In this document: piece by piece, positions 51,537 to 61,307 of the stretch
Position numbering within the stretch: the stretch's first letter is position 1
How the letters are laid out: each line of letters starts with the position of its first letter
NCBI RefSeq assembly: GCF_000383595.1
Contig: NZ_KB911581.1
Coordinates: forward strand, 8,701,519 to 8,765,518
Reading direction: 5' to 3'
Source: Streptomyces bottropensis ATCC 25435
Lineage (GTDB): Bacteria > Actinomycetota > Actinomycetes > Streptomycetales > Streptomycetaceae
Length of the DNA stretch: 64,000 bases
Made by a program: the position numbers and the translations under genes
The notes under the pieces: generated by a model
Database searches by the model: none
What the model was told of the DNA's origin: nothing
Seen by the model: only the letters and a program-made list of their open reading frames with translations

Positions 51537-52436
51537 CTAGCTCCAGCCGATCCCCGTCAGGCGCTCGTACGCCTCCACGTACTTGGCGCGGGTCGCGGCG
51601 ACGATCTCCTCGGGCAGCGGCGGCGGAGGCTGCTCGCTCCCGCGGTCCCAGCCGGAGGCGTCCGAGGTCAGCCAGTCGCGGACGAACTGCTTGTCGAAGG
51701 ACGGCTGGGCGTGACCCGGCTCCCACAGATCGGCCGGCCAGAAGCGGGACGAGTCAGGGGTGAGGACCTCGTCGGCGAGGACGAGGGTGTCGCCCTCGAA
51801 GCCGAACTCGAACTTGGTGTCGGCCAGGATGATGCCCCGGTCCCGGGCGATGTCCCGGGCGCGGCTGTACACGGCCAGGGTCGTCTGGCGCAGCTGGGCG
51901 GCGGTCTCCGCGCCGACCTGGCGGGCGACCTCCTCGTACGACACGTTCTCGTCGTGCTCGCCGACGGCGGCCTTGGTGGCCGGGGTGAAGATCGGCGCCG
52001 GCAGCTCCGAGCCGTCGACCAGGCCCTCGGGCAGGGCGAGACCGCAGACCGTGCGGGAGTCGTTGTACTCCAGCAGGCCCGAGCCGGTGAGGTAGCCACG
52101 GGCCACCGCCTCCACCGGGACCATCTTCAGCGACTTGCAGACGAGCGTGCGGCCCGCCCAGTCGGCGGGGGCGCCCGGCGGGAGTTCGGTGCTCAGGACG
52201 TGGTTCGGGACCAGGTCGGCGAGCTGGTCGAACCACCAGAGGGACAGCTGCGTGAGGACGCGCCCCTTGTCGGGGATCTCCGTGGGCAGCACCCAGTCGA
52301 ACGCGGACGTTCGGTCGCTGGCGACCATCACGAGGTCGCCCGCCTCGTTCTGGTACAGCTCGCGCACCTTGCCGGTGTGCAGGTGCACCAGGCCCGGAAC
52401 CTGGATCGGCTCGGGCTTTTCTACGAATCCGGACAC
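51537..52436 (-). CDS. purC: SAICAR synthase
   Basis: This 299-residue enzyme couples CAIR with aspartate in purine synthesis. It has the ATP-grasp-like PurC motifs GKVRELYQN, VASDRTSAFDW, VARGYLTGSG and LADTKFEFG, and the aspartate/CAIR region DEVLTPDSSRFW. GTG start 52434-52436 behind GGGGAGG. It is monocistronic and convergent with tRNA-Gly copy 2. Confidence 0.97.
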   Translation of the reverse strand: MSGFVEKPEPIQVPGLVHLHTGKVRELYQNEAGDLVMVASDRTSAFDWVLPTEIPDKGRVLTQLSLWWFDQLADLVPNHVLSTELPPGAPADWAGRTLVCKSLKMVPVEAVARGYLTGSGLLEYNDSRTVCGLALPEGLVDGSELPAPIFTPATKAAVGEHDENVSYEEVARQVGAETAAQLRQTTLAVYSRARDIARDRGIILADTKFEFGFEGDTLVLADEVLTPDSSRFWPADLWEPGHAQPSFDKQFVRDWLTSDASGWDRGSEQPPPPLPEEIVAATRAKYVEAYERLTGIGWS

Positions 52437-52521
52437 GGTTCCTCCCCGTGGTGATGTCCAAGTGGCTCGATTCTCCCGTACGCGGGCGACCGTTCTTGGC
52501 CAGGGGTTGTGTTCGGTGCGC

Positions 52522-54033
52522 TCAGTCGCGTTTGCAGATGCGGTCCAGGAGGTTTGCCGTGGCTCGCTGGACCCGGGTGTCGACGTGGCCCGGACGGTCC
52601 AGGGCCGGGGACCACGCGAACGTTCCGGATGCGAAGACCCAGGCGCCGGAGGGGGCTCGGTACAGCGAGGTCTCCTGGTGGCGGACGACCTCGTCCTTGT
52701 CCCGGTACGGGGAGTGGGCGAGGAGCATACGGCCCTGGTGCTCGGGGAGCGGGGTGCGCGGGAAGTAGCGGTCGGCCTCGCCGGCGACCATGCCCTCCAG
52801 CTCGTCGTTCTCATGGGCGCCGGTCGCGTCCCAGAGCCAGTGGTCGGCGTTGCGCACGACCAGGGGGTGCGGTTCGGGGACCCGGCCCTCGTACTGGATG
52901 CCCATCAACTGCTGCTCGGGCCGGTCGACTTCGCGCCACAGGGCGGGTTTGCCGGGGCCCCGGCGTTTTCGGCAGGTGAGGAGGCGGTCGGGGGCTCCGG
53001 ACGGCGAGGGGCTCAGCTCCACCTGCCAGTACATGGTGTTGGAGGAGAGGAAGACCAGCGAGGTGCCGCTGTCCCGGGCGAGTTCGGTGGTGCGGCGCAT
53101 CTGCGGCGACCAGTACTCGTCGTGGCCGGGGAAGACCAGCCCCCGGTAGCGGCTGGGGTCGACGCGGCCGGCGTGCAGGTCGCGGGCGTCGGCGTAGGCG
53201 AGGTCGTAGCCGTAGCGCTCGGCCCAGCGGATGAAGTCGTAGGCGTGGCCCACATGGAGGGGGAGGCCGGCGCCGGCGTACGGGCGGTCGAAGGAGACGG
53301 TCGTCGCGGCCTCGGACTCGCCGAGCAGCCGCCCGTCCTCGTCCCAGGCGTGGTAGAGACTGGCGCCGGTGCGGCCGTCCTCCGGATACAGGTTGTACGC
53401 CTGCCAGGTGATGTCCGGGAGCAGGAGCAGCAGGTCGGCCTGACGGTCGTCGCGGACGGTGAACGGGACGTGGGAGCGGTAGCCGTCGGCGGTGGTCAGG
53501 ACCGCCACGTACGCGCCGACGTTCCAGTAGCTGGGGATCTGCAGCCGCCAGGAGAGCCACCAGTGGTGGCAGGAGACCGTGCGGTCGGCGGTCAGGGGCG
53601 GGGGCTGGACGATGCCGGACAGCCGGGGGCTGGTGGTGATCTTGGCCGCGCCGTCGCCGCTGTAGTGGCCGATGCGGTAGATGTCGACGCCGAATTCCTG
53701 GGGCGGGTCCACGGTGACGTGGAAGTCGATGGACTGGCCGGGGGCGGCGGCGCCGGTCGCCGTGAACCCCTTGATCTGCCGGCGTACGTCGTCGGCGGAG
53801 CGGGGGCCCGGCGGGACGCGGGGGGCCGGGACACGGGCGCGGGTGCCCCGGGCGGACGCGGGGGGCTCGGGCGGGCCCGGGTCCACGTACCAGGGGACCA
53901 CCTGGCCGGTGTCGTCGAAGTACGTCACATTGCCACGCAGCCAGGGGACCGGTCCCTGACCGAAGGGGTCCGTCACCGCGTGGGCGAGGGCGCCCGATTC
54001 CCAGCGGCGGATGTGGTGCTGCTCCGAGCCCAT
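52522..54033 (-). CDS. N,N-dimethylformamidase beta-subunit-like protein
   Basis: This 503-residue protein has no signal peptide. The family core lies in the middle: VLTTADGYRSHVPFTVRDD, WQAYNLYPEDGRTG, FDRPYAGAG, FPGHDEYWSPQMRR and VFLSSNTMYWQVEL. The large subunit of dimethylformamidase is the named relative, but most family members have unknown substrates. A Pro/Ala-rich linker precedes the core. ATG 54031-54033 behind GGGGAG; the extra 23 codons upstream lack signals. Confidence 0.85.
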   Translation of the reverse strand: MGSEQHHIRRWESGALAHAVTDPFGQGPVPWLRGNVTYFDDTGQVVPWYVDPGPPEPPASARGTRARVPAPRVPPGPRSADDVRRQIKGFTATGAAAPGQSIDFHVTVDPPQEFGVDIYRIGHYSGDGAAKITTSPRLSGIVQPPPLTADRTVSCHHWWLSWRLQIPSYWNVGAYVAVLTTADGYRSHVPFTVRDDRQADLLLLLPDITWQAYNLYPEDGRTGASLYHAWDEDGRLLGESEAATTVSFDRPYAGAGLPLHVGHAYDFIRWAERYGYDLAYADARDLHAGRVDPSRYRGLVFPGHDEYWSPQMRRTTELARDSGTSLVFLSSNTMYWQVELSPSPSGAPDRLLTCRKRRGPGKPALWREVDRPEQQLMGIQYEGRVPEPHPLVVRNADHWLWDATGAHENDELEGMVAGEADRYFPRTPLPEHQGRMLLAHSPYRDKDEVVRHQETSLYRAPSGAWVFASGTFAWSPALDRPGHVDTRVQRATANLLDRICKRD

Positions 54034-54068
54034 GAGTTCTCCCCTCCCTCGCCCCCGTGAGCTGTCGT

Positions 54069-54080
54069 GAGCATGTGCTC
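54069..54080. promoter_or_regulatory. Palindrome upstream of the dimethylformamidase-like gene
   Basis: GAGCA-TG-TGCTC is a perfect 12-bp palindrome 36 bp before the start codon. It is a candidate operator. The rest of the gap 54034-54283 shows no gene. Confidence 0.35.
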
Positions 54081-54283
54081 CGTACGCGAGCTGTCCCAGC
54101 ACATCACATTAAGCACGCACCCCGTCACCGTTCGTCGTGAATCGGTGGGAGTGGAACGGCGAGGTCCGGATAGGGAGTCGGACACCCCCTTCCGACCAGC
54201 CACAACACCCTCAGGCCCCTCTGCGGGATCGGCCTCGGGACCACCGTCGGGCGGGCTGCGGACCAGGCGTTCGGACCAGCCGT

Positions 54284-56467
54284 TCAGACCAGGCGGACCG
54301 GTTTCTCCGGGCGGACGCCGAGGCGGCTGAGCCAGTCGCGGAGGGGGACCGGGTCCCCGTCCTCCACGAGGGTGAGGACACGGGGGGCGAGGTCGGCCGC
54401 CCGTACGCCGTCGACGAGGAGGGAGGGGCCGTCCAGCCAGTCCAGGCCCGGGGTGGCGCCCGCCGTGTCCATCGCCGCGCAGCACACCATCGCGGCGACG
54501 TGCTCCGTCAGCAGATCGCGGCCCGTGCGGGGTGGCTGCATCGGGAACAGCGGCAGCAGTCCGTCGTCCCACAGCGCCCGGTCGGGGCCCTGCGCCTCGG
54601 CCCCGCCGGCCGCGGGGTGGCCGTCGGCCGGGACCGCGCTCTCCTCGCGCGCCAGTTCCGCGGTCAGGGCGGCGGCGAGGGCGGCGGACTGCGGGGTGGC
54701 CGGGCCGGATTCGTCGTCGGGGTCGGAATCGAGGTCCGGGCCGGGGCCGGTGGTGTCGTCGGCGTCGTGCGGGGATATGTGGTGGGGGTCCGGTTCAAGG
54801 TCGGGGTTGTGGTCGGGGTTGTGGTCGGGGTTGTGCTCGTGTTCGCGGTCCGCCTCTGCGGCCGTCGCGCGTCCGGCGGCGGGGTGGGGGGACGGGTGGC
54901 CGTGCGGCGCGGTCGTCGTCGTACCGGGACCGGCCCCGGGGGCCACGGCGGCCTCGGTGGCCGACGGATGCGCAGCGGCGGCGGCCGCGGTGGTCAGGTG
55001 GGTCAGGACCCGGGAGAGGGTGGGGCCGCCGTGGGCCGGGCCGGTGGGGTCGGTGGCCGGGTCGCTCGCCGGGTGGCGCACGCCCAGCCCGTCGAGGACA
55101 CGGTGGAGGCGGGCCGCGTCGGCGCGCCATTTGCGGTCGACGACCTCGTCCGGGTACTCGTGCCAGTCGACCGGCGACCAGTCGGGGCCGGATTCGGCGG
55201 GGCCGCCGTGGAAGAGGCGGGCGGCGAGCAGGGACGCGGCCTCGTCGACCGTGCCGGGCTCTTCGAGCAGGTCGCAGGCGGGGCGCTCGCCCAGCCGGGA
55301 GGCGAAGCCCTCGGCGAGGCGGTCTCGGCGCGACAGCTCCGTGAGCGCGGCCACGACACCCGCGTCCAGACGGGACGGCCACCGGCCCATCCGCCACGCG
55401 GGCAGCGCGACCCGGGTGAGGAGGCGGTCCCAGCCCGCGTAGGCGAGGCCGACCTGCTCCTGGGCGACGATCCGCAGACCGTAGTCCACAGCCTGTGCAC
55501 GCTCGGCCGCCGCGGCGGCGACCCCGCGCTCCATCTCGGCCGCGTGCCCCCGACAGCCGCGCAGGAGCATCCGGGTCACCCAGCCGACTCCGCCCAACGC
55601 CGTACGGACGGCCACGCCGTGCGACGGGGCCGAGCTGACGGCCACTGCCGCGTCCAGCCCCCGGACGAAACGGCGGGCCGCGGCTATGTCCGGGTGCGCC
55701 GACGGTCCCGTACCCGCGACGACCGGGGCCAGCACCGCTCGTAGCTCACCGACCCGCATCCACCACAGGAACGGCGAGCCGATGACGAGCACCGGCGCGG
55801 TGGGCGCGCGGTGCCGACGGTGGGCGGCAAGCCCTGACTCCGGTCCGGATGCCAGACGGGACTGCAGACGGGAGGGCAGGCCGGATGACGAGCCGCGCGT
55901 GTCCGTCATCTCGTCGCCCCGCCCCGTGCCGCGGTCACCGGCCGTGGCGGCCCCGCCGTCGACCACCTCGCTCCCGTCGGTCCCGTCGGTCCCGTCGGCC
56001 CCGTCGGTCCCGTCGGTCGAGGAGTGGTGGGGCGCGTCGGGCCGGTGGTGGGAGCGGTGGGTGCGGTCCTCCAGCCAGCTGTCGCAGTCCGGGGTGAGCG
56101 CTATCGCGGACGGGGGCGGGACGTCGAGGCGGTCGGCCAGGTCCCGGACCAGCCGGTAGAGATCGGGCGCGGCCTTCTCGGTGACCGTCACCGTGGGGCT
56201 CACGGCGGGCCGGGCACGGGCGACGACGAGCGCGATGCCCGTGGCGGCGAGGAGCACGACGAGGGCGAGACCGGACACGATCCGGCTCGCCATGGACCAG
56301 CCGGGGCCGGTCAGACGGCCGGTCGACCCGCCGACCAACAGGACGACGGCGACGGCCGCGGGCAGCACCGCCACGGCCAGCGCCCTGCTGCGGACCCGCA
56401 ACACGGCGAGGGCCCGGGCGCGCGCGGCCTGCGCGCCCGCCTCCTCACCACCTGCCATACCGGTCAC
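54284..56467 (-). CDS. Large membrane protein of unknown function with low-complexity repeats
   Basis: This 727-residue protein has two N-terminal membrane segments (LAVAVLPAAVAVVLLVGG; IVSGLALVVLLAATGIALVV). An alpha/beta segment (KAAPDLYRLVRDLADRLDV; VLVIGSPFLWWMRVGELRAVL) looks like the start of an M48-type membrane protease domain, but no HExxH is present, so it would be inactive. Two low-complexity tracts occur: an Asp-Gly-Thr repeat near residues 150-165 and a His-Asn-Pro-Asp repeat near 545. The family is otherwise unknown. It starts with GTG at 56465-56467; ATG three codons later is possible. Confidence 0.75.
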   Translation of the reverse strand: MTGMAGGEEAGAQAARARALAVLRVRSRALAVAVLPAAVAVVLLVGGSTGRLTGPGWSMASRIVSGLALVVLLAATGIALVVARARPAVSPTVTVTEKAAPDLYRLVRDLADRLDVPPPSAIALTPDCDSWLEDRTHRSHHRPDAPHHSSTDGTDGADGTDGTDGSEVVDGGAATAGDRGTGRGDEMTDTRGSSSGLPSRLQSRLASGPESGLAAHRRHRAPTAPVLVIGSPFLWWMRVGELRAVLAPVVAGTGPSAHPDIAAARRFVRGLDAAVAVSSAPSHGVAVRTALGGVGWVTRMLLRGCRGHAAEMERGVAAAAAERAQAVDYGLRIVAQEQVGLAYAGWDRLLTRVALPAWRMGRWPSRLDAGVVAALTELSRRDRLAEGFASRLGERPACDLLEEPGTVDEAASLLAARLFHGGPAESGPDWSPVDWHEYPDEVVDRKWRADAARLHRVLDGLGVRHPASDPATDPTGPAHGGPTLSRVLTHLTTAAAAAAHPSATEAAVAPGAGPGTTTTAPHGHPSPHPAAGRATAAEADREHEHNPDHNPDHNPDLEPDPHHISPHDADDTTGPGPDLDSDPDDESGPATPQSAALAAALTAELAREESAVPADGHPAAGGAEAQGPDRALWDDGLLPLFPMQPPRTGRDLLTEHVAAMVCCAAMDTAGATPGLDWLDGPSLLVDGVRAADLAPRVLTLVEDGDPVPLRDWLSRLGVRPEKPVRLV

Positions 56468-56918
56468 GACCCGACGTCACCCCCTGCTGTCCCGTGCGGC
56501 GCACACCGCGACGCCCGCGACGACTGCTCGTCGCAGTGGTCGCCGCCGCATGCCCTGACGTTGCTCACTCCCCCACTGTGGCACCGACCACCGACATCGC
56601 AATGCCGGTGGGCCAAGTGCCGGAACGCTTGCGCCGCACCCTAGTTGGGGCCCCGGCCCTCGTCAGCCGGATGGGCCACCGCTCACTCGATGGAATGGCT
56701 CTGGGGAGAGGTGAAGGACGCCGGGCAAGGATCGGGCCCCGGATTCCGACGGCTTCCCAGGGGTTCCTGGGTGTCTCCGGGGGATTCCGGGGCCTGGGGT
56801 TGGTACCCGTTGCTGACGCTTCGCATGCGGATGTCGCGAAGGGGACGGATGTGCGGGGACGCGTCGAGGAAGGACGCGGGGCGTGGAGGGGCGGGGCCGG
56901 TCCACGCCCGTCAGTCGG
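56468..56918. other. Gene-free stretch between the membrane protein and purD
   Basis: Frames on both strands here have no ribosome binding site or domain. GGGATTCCGGGG-type short repeats near 56750-56800 are visible. I see no gene. Confidence 0.5.
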
Positions 56919-58172
56919 TCACGCCTCCGCCGCCGCCTTCGCCGCGATGTCCGACCGGTGCTGGGAGCCGTCGAGGCCGATGCGGGCGACGGCGGTGTAG
57001 GCACGGTCGCGGGCCATGGTGAGGTCCTTGCCGGTGGCCGTGACGGACAGGACCCGGCCGCCGGCGCTGACGACCTCGTCGCCCACGCGCCGGGTGCCGG
57101 CGTGCAGGACGTACGCGTGCGGGGCGTCCACGGCGGCGATCTCGTCGAGGCCGGTGATGGGGTCGCCGGTGCGCGGCGAGCCGGGGTAGTTGTGCGAGGC
57201 CACGACCACGGTGACGGCCGCGTCGGCGCTCCAGCGCAGGGGTTCGAGGTCGCCGAGGGTGCCGTTGGCGGCGGCCAGCAGGACACCGGCCAGCGGGGTC
57301 TTGAGACGGGCGAGGACGACCTGGGTCTCCGGGTCACCGAACCGGGCGTTGAACTCGATCACCCGTACGCCTCGGCCGGTGATCGCCAGACCCGCGTAGA
57401 GCAGGCCGGAGAACGGGGTGCCGCGGCGCCGCATCTCGTCGACCGTCGGCTGCAGCACGGTCTGCAGGACCTCGTCGACCAGCTTCGGGTCGGCCCACGG
57501 GAGCGGCGAGTACGCGCCCATGCCGCCGGTGTTGGGGCCGTCGTCGCCGTCGAGCGCGCGCTTGAAGTCCTGCGCGGGCTGGAGCGGGACGACGCTCACG
57601 CCGTCGGTGATGGCGAAGAGGGAGACCTCGGGGCCGTCCAGGAACTCCTCGATGACGACCCGGCCGCACGCGAGCGCGTGCTCGCGGGCCTGGGCGAGGT
57701 CCGCCGTCACGACGACACCCTTGCCGGCCGCGAGCCCGTCGTCCTTGACGACGTACGGCGCGCCGAACGCGTCCAGCGCCTCGTCGATCTCCTCGGCGGT
57801 GGTGCAGACGTACGACCGCGCGGTCGGCACGCCGGCTCCGGCCATGACCTCCTTGGCGAAGGCCTTGGAGCCCTCCAGCTGAGCGGCCTCGCCGGACGGG
57901 CCGAACACCGGGATGCCCGCCGCGCGCACGGCGTCGGCGACGCCCGCGACCAGCGGGGCCTCCGGGCCGACGACCACCAGGTCGGCCTCCAGCCGCGTGG
58001 CCAGCGCGGTCACGGCGGCGCCGTCCAGCGCGTCGACCGGGTGCGACTCGGCGACCTCCGCCGTGCCCGCGTTGCCGGGTGCGCAGTGGAGTGCGGTGAC
58101 ATCGGGATCGAGGGACAGCGAACGGCAGAGCGCGTGCTCACGAGCACCGCTGCCAATGACGAGGACCTTCAC
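56919..58172 (-). CDS. purD: Phosphoribosylamine-glycine ligase (GAR synthetase)
   Basis: This 417-residue ATP-grasp enzyme joins phosphoribosylamine and glycine. It shows VLVIGSGAREHAL, VVGPEAPLVAGVAD, FGPSGEAAQLEGSKAFAKE, VVKDDGLAAGKGV, TGGMGAYSPLP and VIEFNARFGDPETQ. GTG start 58170-58172. It is monocistronic, with a 143-bp gap to dnaX. Confidence 0.97.
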   Translation of the reverse strand: MKVLVIGSGAREHALCRSLSLDPDVTALHCAPGNAGTAEVAESHPVDALDGAAVTALATRLEADLVVVGPEAPLVAGVADAVRAAGIPVFGPSGEAAQLEGSKAFAKEVMAGAGVPTARSYVCTTAEEIDEALDAFGAPYVVKDDGLAAGKGVVVTADLAQAREHALACGRVVIEEFLDGPEVSLFAITDGVSVVPLQPAQDFKRALDGDDGPNTGGMGAYSPLPWADPKLVDEVLQTVLQPTVDEMRRRGTPFSGLLYAGLAITGRGVRVIEFNARFGDPETQVVLARLKTPLAGVLLAAANGTLGDLEPLRWSADAAVTVVVASHNYPGSPRTGDPITGLDEIAAVDAPHAYVLHAGTRRVGDEVVSAGGRVLSVTATGKDLTMARDRAYTAVARIGLDGSQHRSDIAAKAAAEA

Positions 58173-58315
58173 GGGGTCAGCCTAGCCGCAGGGGGCGGGG
58201 GGCTTTGTGGGGGCGCCCGAAGAGTGGGACGGGGCGGGTTCGTCGGATCATACGAATCGGAGCGGCGAACAGGGCCGAGGCCCTACGGCGACGGTCCGCG
58301 CCCGCGGCTCGCCCG

Positions 58316-60724
58316 CTACTCGTTCGTGATCTCCTCCACCACGGTCGCCCCCAGTTCGCGCACGATCAGTTCGTGGCCGGAGAGGGCGGACTCGTCGAGG
58401 TCGGGGTCGTCGTCCTCGGGGGTGTCGTCCTCGGGGGAGACGGGCGGGGGCTCGGGGGGCGAGGGCGGGGCGGCTGCGACGGGAGGGGCGGCCGGTGCCG
58501 ACCGATGGGGCGCGGCCGGACCGGGGGACGCCGGGCGGGCGGCCGTCGAGGACGGGGGAGAGGCGGGGCGGGGCGCGGGGGCCGGGGAGCCGCCGTACCC
58601 ACCGCCGGCGCCGCCACCTCCGTAGCCGTCGCCCGTGCCGCCACCGCCGTAGCCACCGGCGGCCGGCGCCGGGGACCCGTAGCCGCCGGGGGCGACCGGT
58701 GCGGCGGAGCCGCCCGAGGTGTCGATGACCGCCTCGATCTTCCAGTGCACGTTGAACTGCTCGGCCAGTGCCGCCCGCAGGACGTCCTCGCTGCCGCTGC
58801 TCGCGAAGTTGTCGCGGGCGCCCGCGTTGACGAAGCCGATCTGCAGGGTCGTGCCGTCGAACCCGGTGACGTGCGCGTTCTGGCTGAGCAGGATCCAGGT
58901 GAAGCGGCGGCGGTTCTTCACCGTCTCCAGGATGTTCGGCCAGAGCGTGCGGGGGTCGGGTCCGCCGGGGACCGGGTTGTGGGCGGCGAGAGCCGGGGGG
59001 GCCGTAGGGGCGCTCGGCTGGGCGTACGCGGCGGGCGGGCCCGCGGCGGGAGGCACGGCCGGGGCTCCGGGCGCGGGGCCGGGGCCACCGCCGGCGGGCG
59101 CGGCCGTCGGCCATCCGCCGGGACGGCGCCCGCCGCCCGCGGAGGCGGGGGTGGGCCAGGAGCCGGGGGCGGGTGCGTGGGCGGGGGGCGTGGGGCTCGC
59201 GACCGGGTCGGGGGGCGCGGGGGCGGCGGGAGGCGGGGCGGTCGGCGCGGCGGCCGGGGCGAGCGGCGGGGCGGCCGGGGCGAGCGGCGGGGCGGGCGGA
59301 GCCGGGGCCGGCTGCCCGGCGACGGGTGCCGGCGCCCCGTACGGGTCCGGGCCCGGTGTACCTGTCGTGCCCGCGGCCCCCCGCGCCGCGGCGCGAGCTG
59401 CGGCGGGCCCGCCACCGGGCGGAACCTGCGAGGCCTGCGGGGCGTGGGCGGGCTGTCCCGCCTGCGGGGTCCCGCCCGTGCCCATGGGCGGGGCGGCCGC
59501 TCCCCCGTGCGCCTCGGGGCCGGGCACGTACCCCAGAGCGGGACCGGCGGCGCCGCCCGCGAAGTTGATCCCGCGCTCCAGGCGGTCCAGGCGGGCCATG
59601 ACGGAGCGTTCGTCGCCGTAGGTGGCGGGGAGGAGGACGCGGGCGCAGATCAGTTCGAGCTGGAGGCGAGGCGAGTTGGCGCCGCGCATCTCGGTGAGGC
59701 CTTCGTTGACCAGGTCGGCGGCGCGGCTGAGCTCGGCGGCGCCGAAGACGCCGGCCTGGGCCTGCATCCGCTCCAGCACCTCGACGGGGGCGTCGATGAG
59801 GCCCTTCTCGACGGCGTCCGGCACGGCGGCCAGGATCACCAGGTCGCGCAGGCGCTCCAGCAGGTCGGCGACGAACCGCCGCGGGTCGTTGCCGGCCTCG
59901 ACGACATGGTCGACGACGTCGAAGGCCGCGGCCCCGTCCCCGGCGGCGAAGGCCTCGACGACCGAGTCGAGCAACGAGCCGTCGGTGTATCCGAGCAGCG
60001 AGGTGGCCATGGCGTAGGTCACGCCCTCGTCCGTCGCGCCCGCCAGCAGCTGGTCCATGACGGACATCGAGTCACGCACGGAGCCGGCCCCGGCGCGCAC
60101 GACGAGGGGGAGGACACCCTCGTCGACCGGGATCTTCTCCTTGCCGCAGACCTCGCCGAGATACTCCCGGAGCGTGCCGGGGGGGACCAGCCGGAACGGA
60201 TAGTGGTGCGTACGCGAGCGGATCGTGCCGATGACCTTCTCGGGCTCGGTGGTCGCGAAGATGAACTTGAGGTGCTCCGGCGGCTCCTCGACGACCTTCA
60301 GCAGCGCGTTGAAACCGGCCGACGTGACCATGTGGGCCTCGTCGATGATGTAGATCTTGTACCGGCTGCTCGCGGGGCCGAAGAAGGCCTTCTCGCGCAG
60401 CTCACGGGCGTCGTCCACACCACCGTGAGAGGCCGCGTCGATCTCGATGACGTCGATCGAACCCGGTCCGTTCCGCGCCAGGTCCTGGCACGACTGGCAC
60501 TCTCCGCACGGTGTCGGCGTGGGGCCCTGCTCGCAGTTCAGACAGCGGGCGAGGATCCGCGCACTGGTCGTCTTCCCGCAACCGCGCGGCCCGCTGAACA
60601 GGTACGCGTGATTGACCCGGTTGTTCCGCAGCGCCTGCTGCAGCGGGTCGGTGACATGCTCCTGCCCGATGACCTCGGCGAACGACTCCGGGCGATAGCG
60701 GCGGTACAGCGCGAGAGACGACAC
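58316..60724 (-). CDS. dnaX: DNA polymerase III gamma/tau subunit
   Basis: This 802-residue clamp-loader ATPase has Walker A GPRGCGKTTS, a zinc module (CLNC, CGEC and C of the CQSC set), IIDEAHM and the sensor SRTHHY. The core ends near residue 370. Then come a long Pro/Ala/Gly-rich linker (about 390-610), a conserved tau-like domain (NILETVKNRRRFTWILLSQN) and another Gly/Pro-rich tail with an acidic end. The start GTG 60722-60724 gives the usual N terminus SSLALYRRYRP. The SRP RNA gene lies upstream on the same strand. Confidence 0.96.
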   Translation of the reverse strand: MSSLALYRRYRPESFAEVIGQEHVTDPLQQALRNNRVNHAYLFSGPRGCGKTTSARILARCLNCEQGPTPTPCGECQSCQDLARNGPGSIDVIEIDAASHGGVDDARELREKAFFGPASSRYKIYIIDEAHMVTSAGFNALLKVVEEPPEHLKFIFATTEPEKVIGTIRSRTHHYPFRLVPPGTLREYLGEVCGKEKIPVDEGVLPLVVRAGAGSVRDSMSVMDQLLAGATDEGVTYAMATSLLGYTDGSLLDSVVEAFAAGDGAAAFDVVDHVVEAGNDPRRFVADLLERLRDLVILAAVPDAVEKGLIDAPVEVLERMQAQAGVFGAAELSRAADLVNEGLTEMRGANSPRLQLELICARVLLPATYGDERSVMARLDRLERGINFAGGAAGPALGYVPGPEAHGGAAAPPMGTGGTPQAGQPAHAPQASQVPPGGGPAAARAAARGAAGTTGTPGPDPYGAPAPVAGQPAPAPPAPPLAPAAPPLAPAAAPTAPPPAAPAPPDPVASPTPPAHAPAPGSWPTPASAGGGRRPGGWPTAAPAGGGPGPAPGAPAVPPAAGPPAAYAQPSAPTAPPALAAHNPVPGGPDPRTLWPNILETVKNRRRFTWILLSQNAHVTGFDGTTLQIGFVNAGARDNFASSGSEDVLRAALAEQFNVHWKIEAVIDTSGGSAAPVAPGGYGSPAPAAGGYGGGGTGDGYGGGGAGGGYGGSPAPAPRPASPPSSTAARPASPGPAAPHRSAPAAPPVAAAPPSPPEPPPVSPEDDTPEDDDPDLDESALSGHELIVRELGATVVEEITNE

Positions 60725-60915
60725 GCTTACGAGGTTATAGGCGCCCACTGACAACACGGACACCGCCGGAGGAGACCGGGCCGGAAGGGGCGGGAGTCAT
60801 CGGCCGCGAGGACGGAGATCGCCGGCGGCGGTCGGGCCGGATACCGGAGCCCCGGGTCGGGAGTCCAGGGTCGGAAATCCGGGTCGGGAGCCCCGGGCGG
60901 ACAGCCCCCGGACGC

Positions 60916-61010
60916 AGAAGACCCCTCACGCACCCGCCAGAGCCGACCTACCCTTGCTGCCTTCCGGCCCTGGGGGAGTTCAGTCAGATAGCGCCGCGTG
61001 AGGGGCTGCC
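60916..61010 (-). ncRNA. ffs: Signal recognition particle RNA (small bacterial 4.5S type)
   Basis: The minus strand carries the hallmark domain IV core: GGCCGGAAGG, then CAGCAAGGGTAGG, with the GGAA tetraloop and the A/C-rich symmetric loops that bind Ffh. It is closed by an outer stem CCCCTCACGC/GCGTGAGGGG. It directs secretory and membrane proteins with Ffh. Ends are approximate to a few bases. Confidence 0.93.
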
Positions 61011-61140
61011 CCCACCCTACCCGATCCCCGACGCCCGCCGTCCCGCCTCCCGGCCCCTCCCCCCGCGTCGATCACCCGGCCGGTCACCCGCCCTCGAACG
61101 AGTTCGCAACCACCCTCCGACGTCATGTAATGTTCCCGGC

Positions 61141-61228
61141 GGAGGATTCGCCTAGAGGCCTAGGGCGCACGCTTGGAAAGCGTGTTGGGGGCAACCCCTC
61201 ACGAGTTCGAATCTCGTATCCTCCGCCA
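61141..61228 (+). tRNA. tRNA-Ser (anticodon GGA)
   Basis: Class II tRNA with a long variable arm. Acceptor stem GGAGGAT with ATCCTCC and an anticodon loop containing TTGGAAA. CCA is encoded at 61226-61228. An integrase remnant follows, so it was probably an integration target. Confidence 0.95.
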
Positions 61229-61307
61229 GTGCCTCACCGGGCACGATGTCGAAGGGCCCCACCGTTCGCGGTGGGGCCCTTCGTCGTTGTCCGTCTCGGT
61301 TTCCGTC

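Noticed and set aside
56494..57000. 168-codon plus-strand frame upstream of purD
   Set aside because: No ribosome binding site, no domain, and it overlaps the end of purD in antisense.
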